Positions 29,661 to 42,111 are shown, counted from the first letter of the stretch. The stretch: 64,000 bases of DNA from Haemaphysalis longicornis (GCA_013339765.2 CM023453.1:35074926-35138925); one strand, 5' to 3'. The notes: generated from the sequence alone by a model not told the origin. Translations and numbers: made by a program.

Positions 29661-31199
29661 CTAATTTTACGTATTATTTAAAATACGTTTCTATGGATGC
29701 GCAAGAGTATTTAGGGGATATTTTTCGGTAAAATTAAGCAGTTGTGAGTTTGCGTCTGCAATGTGGCATTCCGTGTGTCATTTTCATATATATCATTTTC
29801 AAATCCGACATGAATCACCTTGTCCATAAACATGTCTCACTCAGCATAACCAAATGCCTAATAGGGTCACGTCTTAACCTCTTGAGGTGGACCCAAGTTT
29901 AAATAAAGAGGAGAAAACGCGTAATATAATGCACGTTGTTGCTCGCATGTGTGAGGGGTGTGTGCATGACTTGCTGTTTTTTTTTTAATTTTTCCCACAA
30001 TGCTTGCTTTCAATACAATTTTGAAAAAAGGCGAGCCACAATTCCTGGACAATCCCGGACCAAAGGGGGGTAATCAGTTTGAAAATACGTTACTGCTTTT
30101 TCACCGCTACAGAACACGACGCCTAGTGTAGTTTCGATTGTAAGTAATACTGATAACCATAGTTTGGCTTTTCGCGTTACATGCGTTCTCTTCTCGCTGC
30201 TCTTGCAACGTTGGCGGTACCCCCCTCCCTCCTTCCCGAAAAAAAAAAAAACTAAATGCACAGAATTTCATTTTTTAACCAATCCTCAAGAATTAAATGC
30301 CAAGACAAAGGAGATATTCAGTTTACAAAACAAAGTAGTTACCGGGAACCCGTTGCGCTGACTCGCAACGAGAAATAAAAAGGAAATGTTTTACTACATC
30401 TGCAACAGCACAACTTCATTTATTGCCATCTTTAGGGTTCGTAAGCGACCTTATACGCAAGAATGCAAACACATCTCGCTGTTGCAGGCACCTGATAAAT
30501 TTTAAAAGGAACGCAATGGTCAACAGAGCAGCGTAACAGAAAATTTGTGCTCACTGTGAGGTCCGGTTTGCACACTGTAAACCTGCTTGTCACTTTGCGA
30601 AAACCTAGCTAAACATGAGATGTTGATTGTACTGTGTGCGTTGACAATTCAATTCGCAAGTTCACTTGCGACGAAAGCCGTAAATAAGTGATCCGAAACC
30701 GTATTTATCAAACCTTCCTTCAGAGTCGTTAAAATTTCAATTTAAAAGACCGTTAGAGCGGGTTACATTTATATCTCTGCGCTGATCAAAATTCAGTAAT
30801 TTTATGTTGCATTTTGAACACACAAAAAATATCGTCAGCTCTTAGAAAGAATTTCGGGGCAGTTAGGTAGTGTTACCATTTCAGGTCATCCCACAAATGC
30901 AAGAATGCGTCATGCTACCAGTGAAAGCGATTGAGATTGCCGTTGTAAACTGAATTTCAGAGATCTAGGCTTCCTGATTTGTTTCTATTTATGCTTTTAT
31001 TGAAGGCTCAACGCCATAGTCTGGAAAGATCGAGCTTGCTACGAGCCACAGCGTACAAGTTCATTGTCACAATTACGGCCATTCTGACATTCCCGATGAG
31101 TCGTCGCTTTTTTTGGCGTAGTAATGAAAACTGACTGCCGCTTCCATGCTATAGATTGAACGTTTAGAACCGAACTACATCATACCACTGTTGTTTGCG
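29661..31199. other. Stretch without recognisable gene
   Basis: AT-rich DNA with short homopolymers (poly(T) at 29980-29989 and poly(A) at 30239-30251). No coding domain or repeat family recognised. Confidence 0.45.
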
Positions 31200-31665
31200 G
31201 CTTTCGTGCGCACTTACGGCGGGGAAAAGGCACGAAGCGCGCCCACAGTGTGCATTCTTACGGGCCGCTCAGCGGAGCATCCACACTAGCAGCGCGACGC
31301 TGTCGCCACCTACATGTCGAGCTCGCGGCGAATAGCCGTTCTCGCTTGCGAGTGCCGCGCGCGCTCCTTCCGTACGCACACAAGGCCTGCCTCCTCGCGC
31401 AAGACGGCGCATCTTTCTGCGAGGCGGCGAGTATTTTGATGGGGGCCGCGCGCTCGGCCAGCAGCTGAATGCTCGCGACGGGAAACACCTGGCGAAGGAC
31501 GTGCCGAAGGCTCGGGGGGGCTGCGAACAAACGCGCGGTGTCGGGTTTGCAAACAGGCCACTGAGCTTCGGCGCCGTTTCTACGCGGAGGGGGGAACGTC
31601 GCCGCTGCGCCCAAAGTGTTTGCCGCTGCTGGTCCCCGAAAAGCGAACCGGAAGCGATCGTTAAA
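31200..31665 (+). promoter_or_regulatory. CpG-rich island upstream of a candidate exon
   Basis: Strongly CpG-rich between AT-rich flanks (CGCGCGCTCC, GGGGCCGCGCGCTCGG and similar). It directly precedes an ATG in good context and a splice donor, so it could be a CpG-type promoter with 5' UTR. No TATA box is evident. Long overlapping frames on both strands are a composition effect. Confidence 0.35.
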
Positions 31666-31730
31666 ATGGAACTGTGCTCGCCGGGCTATTCCGAAAAGGG
31701 CGTTTCATTCATGGTTCCGGCCGAAATGGG
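31666..31730 (+). CDS. Candidate first coding exon of an unknown gene
   Basis: TTAAAATGG gives an ATG (31666-31668) in acceptable context. The frame encodes MELCSPGYSEKGVSFMVPAE and one more Met codon, then stops at the donor ATGGG|GTAAGA (GT at 31731), leaving a phase of two bases. The exon ends a CpG-rich island, and the following DNA is AT-rich, as expected of an intron. I do not recognise the peptide and see no second exon downstream. The frame is also open upstream of the ATG, so the start is uncertain. Speculative. Confidence 0.25.
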
Positions 31731-31740
31731 GTAAGAAAGG

Positions 31741-32750
31741 AGCTACTGTCAAAAGCAGCCGAGCGGTTTCAACGCCTCCTCGAACCTTTTGAAGGCGGTG
31801 ACATTTGAGTGCGCACGTGAAGGCCCACTTGAATAGACAGACAGAAATGTTTATTCTATCGGAAGGTTGACCCCTGTCCCATAAAGGCGCCGGCTAGTTG
31901 GAATACGTAAAATGTTATGTAAGGAATGACATATCAATGCATATAACGAAGTAATTAATAGTCCCGAAGACGGCGCCAAGTTTAGTGCTAGGTAAGATTT
32001 AGTGTATCATGTGTTCAAAAATAAATAAAAAAAGCATGCACCAATGCCACGTAAATTCATCCTACGTTCACTGGTTGACTCGAATGCCACAACTTCTGGT
32101 CGGGGTGCATTTTTTAATTCAGCGTGGTTTCTTCTAGAATTGTGCAATAGGACTGAGCAGTACCTATAGAACTGCAATTATCCAGACAATTAGCCGGGAT
32201 CAAATCACATCAAAGTTTATTTCAACGTTGCTTACTAAATCGTTGGTCTCTCTGGCAAAAAGCTGTAACAGCAGGTTGACGGTGCTTGAAAGCCGTAATT
32301 AATGTTCGATCAAACAGCAACAGATGACGGCGCATTGAACTTATCATAAAGGGATTGCAGTAAACAGTCGAAGAATTAAAAAAAAAAAACTGCATTCCGG
32401 TACGAAGAACAGATTCTGTGTTTCGCTTTCGTACAAGATAGCTGCCTGCGGCTTGAGCCGGCAACAAGCAGACTGTGCGACGTAACAAGACAAGAGTGCG
32501 TGATCAGACAGCGGCAACAAAACACTAAACCATTAAAAAGACGATCTTCGCGGCAACTGAACAAGGATACGTCTCACACCGCTCAAGAAAAAAACGCACA
32601 AAGAAAAATGTTGGTTAATTTTTTTAGTTTAATCCATTCTGCGACTCTCTTAACGGCAGCTCAACTGTTTTTTTTGTTTTTTTTCTAGGCCTATCGTGGT
32701 GAATTCCATCGTTTACTTGTATATCTCATTTTAACGTTGCGAACACAATA
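31741..32750. other. Stretch without recognisable gene; possible retroelement tail
   Basis: AGACAGACAG followed by AAATGTTTATTC (31835-31856) reads on the minus strand as AATAAA plus a CTGTCTGTCT tail, another candidate retroelement 3' end. Otherwise no feature. Confidence 0.35.
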
Positions 32751-32803
32751 GCGCGCACCTACTGCCCGCTAAAACTGAAGTTTGGCGGGCAGTAGGTGCG
32801 CGC
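32751..32803. repeat. Perfect 19-bp inverted repeat (hairpin)
   Basis: GCGCGCACCTACTGCCCGC (32751-32769) and GCGGGCAGTAGGTGCGCGC (32785-32803) are exact reverse complements separated by 15 bp. Within the spacer AAACT and AGTTT can also pair, leaving a minimal loop. An A-rich run follows directly. It could be a transposon-end footprint, a cruciform or a small structured RNA. Nothing nearby decides this. Confidence 0.9.
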
Positions 32804-35044
32804 GGACCAAAAGAAAAAAAAAAAAAGAAAAGAAACGCCTCGAAAACTCTAACCCCATGGCTTCCCTGCGTTTCTACTGAAACTCCCCTCTCTGGCGAAG
32901 TCTTCATTAATGAATACCTCGCCAACGCCCGCTATACACCCCTAAAACTTTCAGACAACGGTGCGCCCCTCTATCGACACCAAAATGCTCTCACTGCTTC
33001 AATACTACCAAAGCCGGTCTCCACCACCGCATATCGATCTGCCCCGAATTCACATGTTCTCGCGCGTTCAAACCACCTACAAATGACCGCTAAGTTCGCA
33101 TCAGCCCTCAGACTGTCGATGAGCCTGCCCTCTCTCACGTTGAATAGCAGTTTTGCACGAGTAGTCGAGAGCAGCGAGTCCGCTCCCCACGCCAGCCTAG
33201 CTCCGAGAACTATAGTCCATTTGAACATCCATCGGCTCAAGTGGAATTCGGCGAAAACATGTTACGTGAGTGCGACGTGAATGGGCCACCATGTTTGTTG
33301 GTTCATACCACTACAGAGCCCCCCTTCCATCACACCACCTCGTTCTCAAAATGGACCTAGGGCCATCCTTTACAACAAAAGTGATACCGTCCTGCTACCC
33401 CAGTTTTATTTTCTTTCAAGAATATTTTCTGCTTCCGTCTTTCTTCTAGCGCCATTTTTCTGCCCTCATGCCCTAAAATTGCCGCCTGTATATCTCCTCC
33501 AGGAACGAGCATGCGTTCAAGACCGTGTATAAGTGGGAGAAAGTTGTGATTCTTACTTCCCTCGCTCAACAATGTCCCCCTCCCTCCCTCCCGCCCTCCC
33601 CCCTTTCTCTCTCTCTCTCTGCTTCTTGTAGAATAAACCCTTCAACTGCCTTAAAAGAATAAAACCGAAGACTCTGGGAACAATACCGGCACGAATGCTT
33701 TTGCACGGACAACATTTTTTGTTTGTTTCAGTGAAGTCCTCGAAAGCAAAACTTCTTTTCATTCCCCCTGCCCTTTTAAATAAGCCTCCTAGTGGTTTTA
33801 AGCGCAATCGAAACAAATGTTCACTGAGAGAAATACAGTTGGATGCTCTCGAATGCAACTCCGAATTCAGCGGACAAAAATAGAGGAATGCCAGAGCTTA
33901 AAAAGAACGTCGCTCCCATCATCCGACAACAGCGCCGTTTTCTCCCCGCAGCGGCATTGTTACTCTATGCGCTCCAGTTATCAGGGCTACCGCGACAACC
34001 AGGTCGATGCTCGCACCAGAGCGCGGTCAATGTAATGTCGGGTGCAATAACCAGACCGACCCCGGTTTGGCCAGCGAATTACAGTGCGTCCGACGATCGA
34101 CTGGCTTCCGTCATTCTTCCCCGCGCCTCTGTCACGATCAACGCGGGCGCCCCAATACTTCTGCGGCGATAGCGGAACTTTGCATTGTTGTAGATACAGC
34201 GAAGGGGAGAGCTGTTGAGCGACCCGTCATTCGCGATTGCGAGCGCCTCGAGAGAGAACCGCTTCGCCTCATTTATCGTGAATTGTGGCTGCGGCGCTAG
34301 GCACGGACGACGTGCGGGCCGATCGAACTGTCATTGCATGACAATGCCGCGAATACACGCTTCATATACCATCCACTAACAGGGGTTGGGAGTGTTCAAA
34401 TGGGGCGATAAATGTGCCTGGCGTATGTTTAGGGGTGTGCGAGCGGAACGCACCCAGTGGGCACGGTGTGTCCGAATTTCATAGCGTTCTGTATACTTTT
34501 AACTTATACGTGCACGGATAATATTTGAGACCGCTAAACTACGCGACAATTTTCCTAAATATTGACACTTTTGTATGTTATTACCTCTCTATATAACGGT
34601 TGTGCACCCCAGTTTTCTTCCGCAATTATATACCAATGTCGTTCCCCGTTGTTCCAACCGGCCGCCGCGCAGAACATGCTCTTCATAAAAGTTTATAAAA
34701 TTTGCCGCGTGTTTCGTGCTTACATCGAACAAGCGAATAGGGTGAGTGGTACGCAGTTCAAAAAAGCGAGATCAGCAGATGCAGCAGGGGTTGATACGTG
34801 AACAAGTCGTAGTTTTTTGTCCCCTTACAAATTTCTCGAGAAGCAATCGCCGTCGATGAATCTGGATCCCCGATGGTGTCTTTTGGCGTGCTGCGCTGTC
34901 ATTTATTTTCCGCCCGTGTGTCGGTCCCAGATGAAGTTTCTAGTCCCCGCTCATGCATATAAAGCGTCCTCATCTGCATCAGTTTGTGAAATTCACCGCT
35001 TGGGCCTGCTCCCTGTTCGGAAATGTTGAAAACGGGTGGCCACT
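32804..35044. other. Stretch without recognisable gene
   Basis: A CT-rich tract at about 33571-33622 (TCCC repeats and then CTCTCTCT). The 33930-34310 part is moderately GC-rich with overlapping short frames on the plus strand and no recognised motif. Confidence 0.4.
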
Positions 35045-35531
35045 AGCACATACACATACATACGTAATATGTATGTAGTATGTATGTACATGCATGCATA
35101 CATACACATACATGCATACACATATACATGCATACATACGTACGTACATGCATACACACATACATACACATATACAAACGTGTACACACATACATGCATA
35201 CATAAATACATACATACATATATACATGCATTGAAACATGTGTACATACATGCATACACATTTACATATATACATGCATACATACATACCTGCATACATA
35301 CATACGCACATACACACATAATACATACATACATACATACATACATACATACATACATACATACATAATACATGCATACACACATACACACATACATGCA
35401 TACATACGTACAAACATGCATGCACACATACATCCGTATATAGGTTCATGCATGAAATCACACATACATACATACATACATACATACATACATACATACA
35501 TACATACATACATACATACATACATACATAC
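35045..35531. repeat. (CATA)n compound microsatellite, left block
   Basis: About 490 bp of CATA tetranucleotides with GCAT, CACA and CGTA variants. At 35060-35095 the repeat changes strand sense (ACATACGTAATATGTATGTA), giving a local inverted repeat. The Tyr/Ile/His/Thr-rich and Met/Cys/Val/Tyr-rich frames across it are translated microsatellite. Confidence 0.97.
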
Positions 35532-35696
35532 AGAAAATAAGGGTTGGCAGTCAAGAAAACCTCGGAAATTAAAGGGGAGGTTGTGGTGGGTCATAGAAAC
35601 AGATGAAGAAATTTTTGAGTCAGAAAGAAAGTGGGGAAAAAATGCCCGCCGGGTGGGATCCGAACCCACGACCTCCAGAATACCGGTCTGGTGCGA
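35532..35696 (-). mobile_element. SINE fragment with tRNA-like 3' half, minus strand
   Basis: On the minus strand 35695-35643 reads CCAGA, a 7-nt loop CCGGTAT, TCTGG, a 5-nt variable loop, GTGGG, TTCGGAT, CCCAC. This is a perfectly paired anticodon arm and T arm including the B box GGTTCGGATCC. The D arm and 5' acceptor strand are missing and position 33 is C rather than T, so it is not a functional tRNA. It continues into a non-tRNA body (35533-35642). The fragment lies inside the CATA microsatellite, whose left block could be its expanded tail. Confidence 0.55.
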
Positions 35697-35739
35697 TACA
35701 TACATACATACATACGTGCATACATGCATGCATACATAA

Positions 35740-35770
<31 letters not shown>

Positions 35771-35930
35771 CATACATACATACATACATACATACATACA
35801 TACATACATACATACATACATACATACGTGCATACATGCATACATGCATGCATACATACATACATACATACATACATACATACATACATACATACATACA
35901 TACATACATACATGCACGCATACATAGGCC
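35697..35930. repeat. (CATA)n microsatellite, right block
   Basis: Second block of CATA tetranucleotides with GCATG variants, separated from the first by the SINE fragment. Confidence 0.97.
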
Positions 35931-38542
35931 CTCCAATTTCTCCTGGATTTACAAGACAACGCGCGAAGCGGGTTGCGCCAGTTGAATGGCAGTGTTCCGG
36001 CGTATTACCACAATGCTACCCAACTTTGTCAAAATAACACCGGCGGTGAGTGACGCCGTGGCTTCGTCACCTGCTTCCCCCAAAGCCGCGGCGAGCGCTG
36101 CGAGCTTCGCGTGGGCGTTGTCCTTCGCAGCGTAAACCCCGAGGGAGGTGCTCGCCGGCACGTGACCGGCTCGCCTGCCTCGAGAGTCGGGCACTGGAGC
36201 CAAGTGGGGGGTCATTGACCTCGAGCTGCCGCTGGCTCGATTCACGATGAAGGCATGGTCAACGTTACTTGCACGGAAGCCAATCTCAAAGCGTTCCGCT
36301 TCGGAGACGATCGCTGCTTGTATCAAAAACATGCACCACATGGCAGTTGGTCTGCGTGCGGTCGTGGGGAAAATATATACGAGGACAGACTTTTTTTTTT
36401 TTTAAGGGGGGGGGGGGGGGGGGGGCTAGATTACTGCCAGCATCATTCCACATGCAAGGCCTTTTTGCAAATGAAGCGCGGAGCCTAGTGAAAGCTTAAA
36501 CCATAGGGAATTGCAGATCCTTTAGGGCCATTTTAAAAGGCAGCGATCTCACCCACATTCTAGCAGTGAAGAATACAGTACTGGAAGACAATGAAGCGAA
36601 CATTGTCATGTTCATTTCATCAACTTTCGTCATCATCAACTCATACCCTCTTATCTATGCCCTGTGGTAAAATAAACGCTATAAAAATGCCGGGGATAGG
36701 CTATAATTAGTATCGGTGATAAATTACAAGAGATATGCAGGTATACTCCCCCTCTGACTGATAAGAACGTAAGCTATCGTTGGCAGGTACACTTAGAGCT
36801 GAAGCTTGACGTCGGTGCCTGTGTCAGTGCCCATTGGACAGGCTTACAAGCTGTACAAGAACAATAAATTGCTAAAAAATTGCCGCAATTGTCGTTTTAT
36901 TGCAAAGGAATCCCGTGGTGCATTACCGTTTCTTTCGCAAAATTCAACCAGCGTTCGTCTTGGAAGTATTGGGTGATTTTAATATGGCCTCTGCGAATGT
37001 CGGTGAAGCAGTGATGTTGATTCAACGGTCTTAGTCTTGATTAAGTGGTTTTATTGTTTGTTTATGCCTGATTCACATTAGCAACGCCTCATCAAAAAAT
37101 ACCGCTAACAGGAACGAAAGCCACACCTTTGGGGAGGCGATTAGTGTGGACGATTTGTGTGATGCCACGGTTTCTCACACACACACGATTTATCATGCAC
37201 ACACACGCACGAACACACGCACAAACACAGGGATACACATGCGCGCGCACACACACAGGTACGCACACGCACGCACGCACGCGCGCAGAGAGAGACAGAG
37301 AGCGAGTTAAGAGAGTTCTATAAACGTCGTATGTACGCACCTACGTGCCGCACCACAGCCACGCACGCCCGCTCCCGACGCAAACACATCGGTTACCTTG
37401 AGGCCAGCCGCCCCGCTCAGCGTGGCCAGGTGCGCGGCGCGAGTGCGCCGTGTCGTGTCGGTGGCGAGACCGAACAACGTCGGCTACTCGTCGACTGTAT
37501 TTATAAGCCACTTGCAATGAAATTTGAATAGGGTTGTTCGTTTTCGGACAAAACCCGATTTCACTCAATTTTTACACCCCGAAAATGTTTCAGGAGATTC
37601 AGGTTAAACCTGACTTCTCCCCGAATAGACCTTTTCTAAGTATCGATCTGCACAATCGTGCGCTGGTGGTCCGCCGTTCTCAACCAGTATACTGGCTGCA
37701 AGCAAGCCCCACAAACACAGCTGTCAAACTCATTGAGTATCTCTACCGCTCACTACCTCAGGCCGGCAAATACTGCACAGAGATTGTTGTGCTACAGCTA
37801 ACGGAAGCTGTGATGTCGAGAGAACTTTCTCCCGGTCGAGATACGGTTAACGATTGGACAGGTCTCGAATGAAGACCGACATGTTGCGAATGTAGATGAA
37901 GATGTATCTAAACAAAGATGTGTAAAATATCGATGACCAGTTGTTCGAGAATAAAATGTTTCATTGCTTAGAAGTTATCAATGACCTGCTCCCCGTAAAA
38001 AAAAAAAAAAAAACATTCGTTTATCCGTGCAGAGAAGTGGTTATTGCACAGGACGGGAACTGTAGAAGACGAAGCCGTCACAGAGGCGTTGAGAGCGGAA
38101 GATAACGAAGGAGCGAAGAACCACGTGTTCCATTCTTCAAGAACAGTTGCGGCAGGAAGAAGATGAAATGAGTGCGGGGGGGGGGGGGGGGTACAAAAAG
38201 TGTCCAAATATAATAGAAACAAGGGCATTTCCATGCGTTTTTGGACACAAAGAAATTCTCGTTTCATTCTCTTTTGGTAGGAAGCGATGACCGCTGATTA
38301 TTCCCGGCGATGATGAGACATTTGCCGCTTCAAAGAACCCGGATGTTTGGCCCGAGGGCTTCATTTTTCGTTAATTCTTGGAAAAACTTGATAAGTGTCC
38401 TGTTTGTGAAACCAAGAACGACGGTTGGGGTCTAAAACTAAATAAGCATATGCTTATTACCAAAATGTCAGACAGAGGCTTACACAAGACGGCTTGTTGC
38501 TTTTTTCTGGTGCTGTGGCTTTCTTTCTTGATATGACAAGCC
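35931..38542. other. Stretch without recognisable gene; several simple repeats
   Basis: The minus-strand open frame 35949-36341 (130 codons, Ala-rich, with HAKLAALAAALGEAGDEATA) sits in a GC-rich patch. Its low-coordinate end resembles interspersed tick repeat sequence, so I suspect a mobile-element fragment, but I recognise no domain. Other content: poly(T)/poly(G) at 36391-36425, (CA)n and CACG at about 37176-37290, poly(A) at about 37998-38013, poly(G) at 38175-38191. Confidence 0.4.
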
Positions 38543-38780
38543 ACCCGCCGCGGTGACTCAGCGGATAAGGCGTTGTACTGCTGAGCCGAAGAAGGCGGGT
38601 TCGATTCTGGGCATGCGGCGGCCGCTTTTCTGACGGATGCAAAAGCGAGAACGCCCGTGCGCTCGAGATGTCGGCGCACGTTAAAGATCCTCAGGAGGTA
38701 AAAATTAATCATGAGCCCTCCATTACGGCGCGCCTCATTGTCTGTGTAGCGTCGGCGCGTTAAACCCTACAATCAATCAT
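38543..38780 (+). mobile_element. tRNA-derived SINE, near full length
   Basis: Begins ACCCGCCGCGGTGACTCAGC. The A box TGACTCAGCGGATA is at 38554-38567 and the B box GGTTCGATTCT at 38598-38608. The body has ACGTTAAAGATCCTCAGGAG and CCCTCCATTACGGCGCGCC, and a short tail AATCAATCAT ends it (38770-38779). Same family and length as the 26.4-kb copy, opposite orientation. The flanks ATATGACAAGCC and ATATAAACTGCC may be a decayed target duplication (8 of 12). Confidence 0.88.
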
Positions 38781-39946
38781 ATAAACTGCCAAACAGAGAC
38801 GCGGATTTGCCAGGATCCAGGCGCACACCTCTACGCGACCCCTCTGGTTTCTTATGTAGAAGTAAGGTAGTAAGAATCTCTCAAAGGCGTCTTACAGAGT
38901 TCATCATGAATTATTTGCGGGCAACTTAAGATTCAATGACTCATGTTGGGCGCTTTATAAAATGTTGTACAGTTACTTACCACTGCGCCAAAATTACGCG
39001 CGTGTTTATAATTCGTTTTCCTTACCTTTCGTTTCTACCACAGGAGTGTCACTGGGGTCAGTCACTATTAGTTGTTGTTTCTTCACTGATGTTGAAAACT
39101 GCATGAAGTTCGGGAAGGTGCTTTTATTGTCGGATAGCGTGCAGTTGTTTCCTAAATTGAATCATTAGAGCAGCACAACAATCTTTAGAAGGTAATTTTA
39201 CCACCTTGCAGAGGTGTGTAGAAAACTGTTTATTGTTCGGCTCGTCTAAAACGAAGATAACTACACTTACAAGGCAAATTTGTATTTTCGTTGACGTTAT
39301 CCAGGAGTTAGTTCTGCGCATTAGTTGCCACATTTTTCTCTAACCACACGCTACGTCACATTGCAACAGTGGTTCTAACTTAGCTACTGAAATAATTTCT
39401 CGTTTCACTCGTTAAATTCCTTGATGCTCTGATTAGCCAGATTTTTCTTGGTATTATCTCGTCTATAGTTTGGTTCCGTTGGCAGGAATCAGCTTCCAAA
39501 TACTTGCAGTCTGCTGTTACTCCAACCCACTAAAAAAAATTTGGTTCGAATCATCTACGACAGGCATTTTGCACGAAAAGTGTATTGTGGCTACAACTCT
39601 ATTATATGTAATAAGCTTCGGCAGCATAAATGGTGCCAAATATATTCCTTGATTTATGGGAAAGTGTTAATTTACAGGCCCCTTAGCGATTTCCAAACCA
39701 CTGAGCCCTATTTGTCTCTAATATGTTGCTTTGCATATTGCCTTCATACCGTTTACAAGTTTCGGGCAATATGTACGTTTTTGGAGATAGATTTTTTTAC
39801 GCGTCCTTGTGCTTCTTATCGTGAAGCGAATAAGTTATGCTTCTGAATGCTTCATTTTCGTCAGACAAGCATGTTTAACCTTTTTAATAATATGTGCTAA
39901 TGGTTACTATACGTACTTCAGTGAATTGTAATCACATGCCCCATGT
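38781..39946. other. Stretch without recognisable gene
   Basis: AT-rich DNA with no recognised feature. Short overlapping frames on both strands have no motif. Confidence 0.45.
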
Positions 39947-40210
39947 ATTGATTGATAAAGACATTTTATTGTTTCTAAAATTGGGTCAATGCAAAGCCCT
40001 AGTGGCGATTTTGCACGCACAATAAACGCCATCGAATTAACACCGTTCCTCGTGCTCCCCATTAATGCGATTGGCGTGGTGACCCCCCCCCCCCCCCCTT
40101 CCGCGCTGCTTGAGAGAAGCGGCAGATACAACTCATGACGTAACTTTGCTATGAATGTGCGGGAGGGGCGAGTCATAAAGATGTTGATTTGGAGATGCCC
40201 TGACGTACGC
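39947..40210 (-). mobile_element. Possible 3' end of a minus-strand retroelement
   Basis: ATTGATTGAT (39947-39956) followed by AAAGACATTTTATTG reads on the minus strand as AATAAA plus a CAATCAAT tail. A C-homopolymer (about 40083-40098) interrupts the following sequence. No coding part recognised. Confidence 0.3.
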
Positions 40211-40249
40211 ACACACGTGCTTAGTAGTGCAAATATTCGCTGAGAAGGG

Positions 40250-40386
40250 TGCGTGTGCGCGCGTGTGTGCGTACGTGTGCGCGTGCGTGAGTGCGTGTGC
40301 GCGTGTGTGCGTGTGCATGTGTGTGTGTGTGCTTGTGTGCGTGCGTGCGTACGTGCGCGCGTTCCCGTGTGCGTGTGTGCGTGTGA
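40250..40386. repeat. (GT)n / GTGC compound microsatellite
   Basis: About 135 bp of GT with GC and GTAC variants. TTTATT follows at 40393-40398, so on the minus strand an AATAAA signal is followed by a CA-rich tail. Confidence 0.9.
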
Positions 40387-41760
40387 AAAACGTTTATTAA
40401 AACAAAACCACGACCCTACGGTTCCCCGTTAGAGGGGACGGAGCGGTTCAGTCCTCCAGCCCATCTGACCGGGCGAAGGAAAGCAAGGATTTTATTCTGG
40501 TGCAAAAGGTATCCCTCTGAAACAGCTAAACATCAGCACCCGCAGGCGGGATGGAATAGTCTGGTATTTGTCGAAGCTGCGCACTGGATAGGCGCTCGGT
40601 TAGGGCTGAAAATACCCCCAGCAAGCAATTTTTCTCAACCAAGTTCCGCCAGAGCTATGACAGCAGTTGGGACCGCCTGCTTGTGGGGTTGCACATGCTG
40701 CGGCGAACGACTGTGCCGGTACAAGATAAACACGCATTGTAGACCACGGCAATTAGGCTCCCGTGGATTCTCGTTCAAACAACAAACAGCCACATGTGCG
40801 GAAGCTATATTCGAAGCCGACATCACCGAAAACTCAGCGGAAAGTGGATTTTGCTTCACAAACAAAACGAAATCAGCGACGACTGCGCAAAGGAACGTCC
40901 CGAACACAACCCCTCCAGCACGTGCCCTCACAGCTCAGCACAGAGCAAGACATCGGGGCTTTACAATATATCTTTTACGCAGTACTTGGGTTAGGAAAGG
41001 TTGGTGGCAGAAGTTATTCGCGCGGCAGCTGTTGTGCAGCGGCGTGGTGTGGCACACATTCCAGTCGCATTGTTGCAGCAGTTGCGACGGAAAATAATCC
41101 AATCTTAACCGACTGCAGGCTGATTAGCACCGGTGTATTCCGTGCGTGATGTACGGGTCTTATCTTATAGCTATCTTTATTTCAATATACCAAAAGTATG
41201 TTATTACGTGCACTCACATTCGTATCTTTTTTTTCGGGTATCTAAACATTTTGTTCACCTTGCGATTTTGTGCATTTCTGTTAATAGAAGTCTTGCTGCC
41301 CATTTATTTCCTTAATGGGCCCTTGGGGTGCCAAAGTATATAAATAAAATAAATTAATAGTGTAATTCACTCATGATTGGACTTTCTAGGAGGCGACTGC
41401 TTCGTGTGTCAGCGCTTGTCTAACAGTCTGAACGCTCTTTTACTCGAACTACAGTGTCCCTGGAGATCCGGCAGAGTCTGCGCCGACTGCCACTACCACG
41501 CAGGAGTCCATCCGAAGCTACCGACATCTCTTTGGACGGAAAAGCCTACGTGGACCATTGCTCCGCTTGTTGGCTACTCTGTTTTACCCACAACCCACAC
41601 AACGTCCATCATTGCCGATATCCGCAGGTATGTGCGCCCAAAGCGACTTTTATTGGATATGTGCGGTGCTTTCAGAGCACCGAGCAGATACTGACACTGT
41701 TAGTAGCAACAATGAGGCTGGTATCAACCGATACGGCCGCTTGAATTTAACCATCAGTGG
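40387..41760. other. Stretch without recognisable gene; possible retroelement 3' UTR at its start
   Basis: The first ~170 bp after the GT tract may be 3' UTR of a minus-strand retroelement (AATAAA signal next to the tract). The plus-strand open frame 40657-41097 (146 codons) has a Cys-rich N-terminal part but no arrangement I can match to a family. Confidence 0.35.
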
Positions 41761-42014
41761 TTAAAGGGGCCTTAAACACAAAATACAGCTCTATTCAGAA
41801 TGAAACAACTAGTATTTCATAGCTCACTCCGCTCCAGTACAGCCAGAAAAGACGTTTTTTAACCGAGAAAACGCAAGGAATGTTCAAAAACTTTCGTATT
41901 TCTTTCTGCGGATAAGTATTATGAGCGTGATTACGCTGCTGCGCACGTGGTCCCGGGTTCGATTCCCGGCCGACGCGCCTCATCGCCTGCGTTGCGGCGG
42001 CTCGTTAAGCCCTG

Positions 42015-42111
<97 letters not shown>

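Noticed and set aside
35643..35695. Possible functional tRNA gene
   Set aside because: Only the anticodon and T arms are present; the D arm and 5' acceptor strand are missing, and position 33 is not T. It is a SINE fragment.
35045..35930. Possible CRISPR-like array of regular repeats
   Set aside because: Uniform tetranucleotide microsatellite with no spacers; the genome is eukaryotic.
35262..35959. Long Met/Cys/Val/Tyr-rich and His/Thr/Tyr/Ile-rich frames
   Set aside because: Direct translation of the CATA microsatellite.
40657..41097. Cys-containing 146-codon frame as a possible small secreted protein
   Set aside because: No signal peptide, the cysteine spacing matches no family I know, and the frame has no supporting splice or promoter signals.
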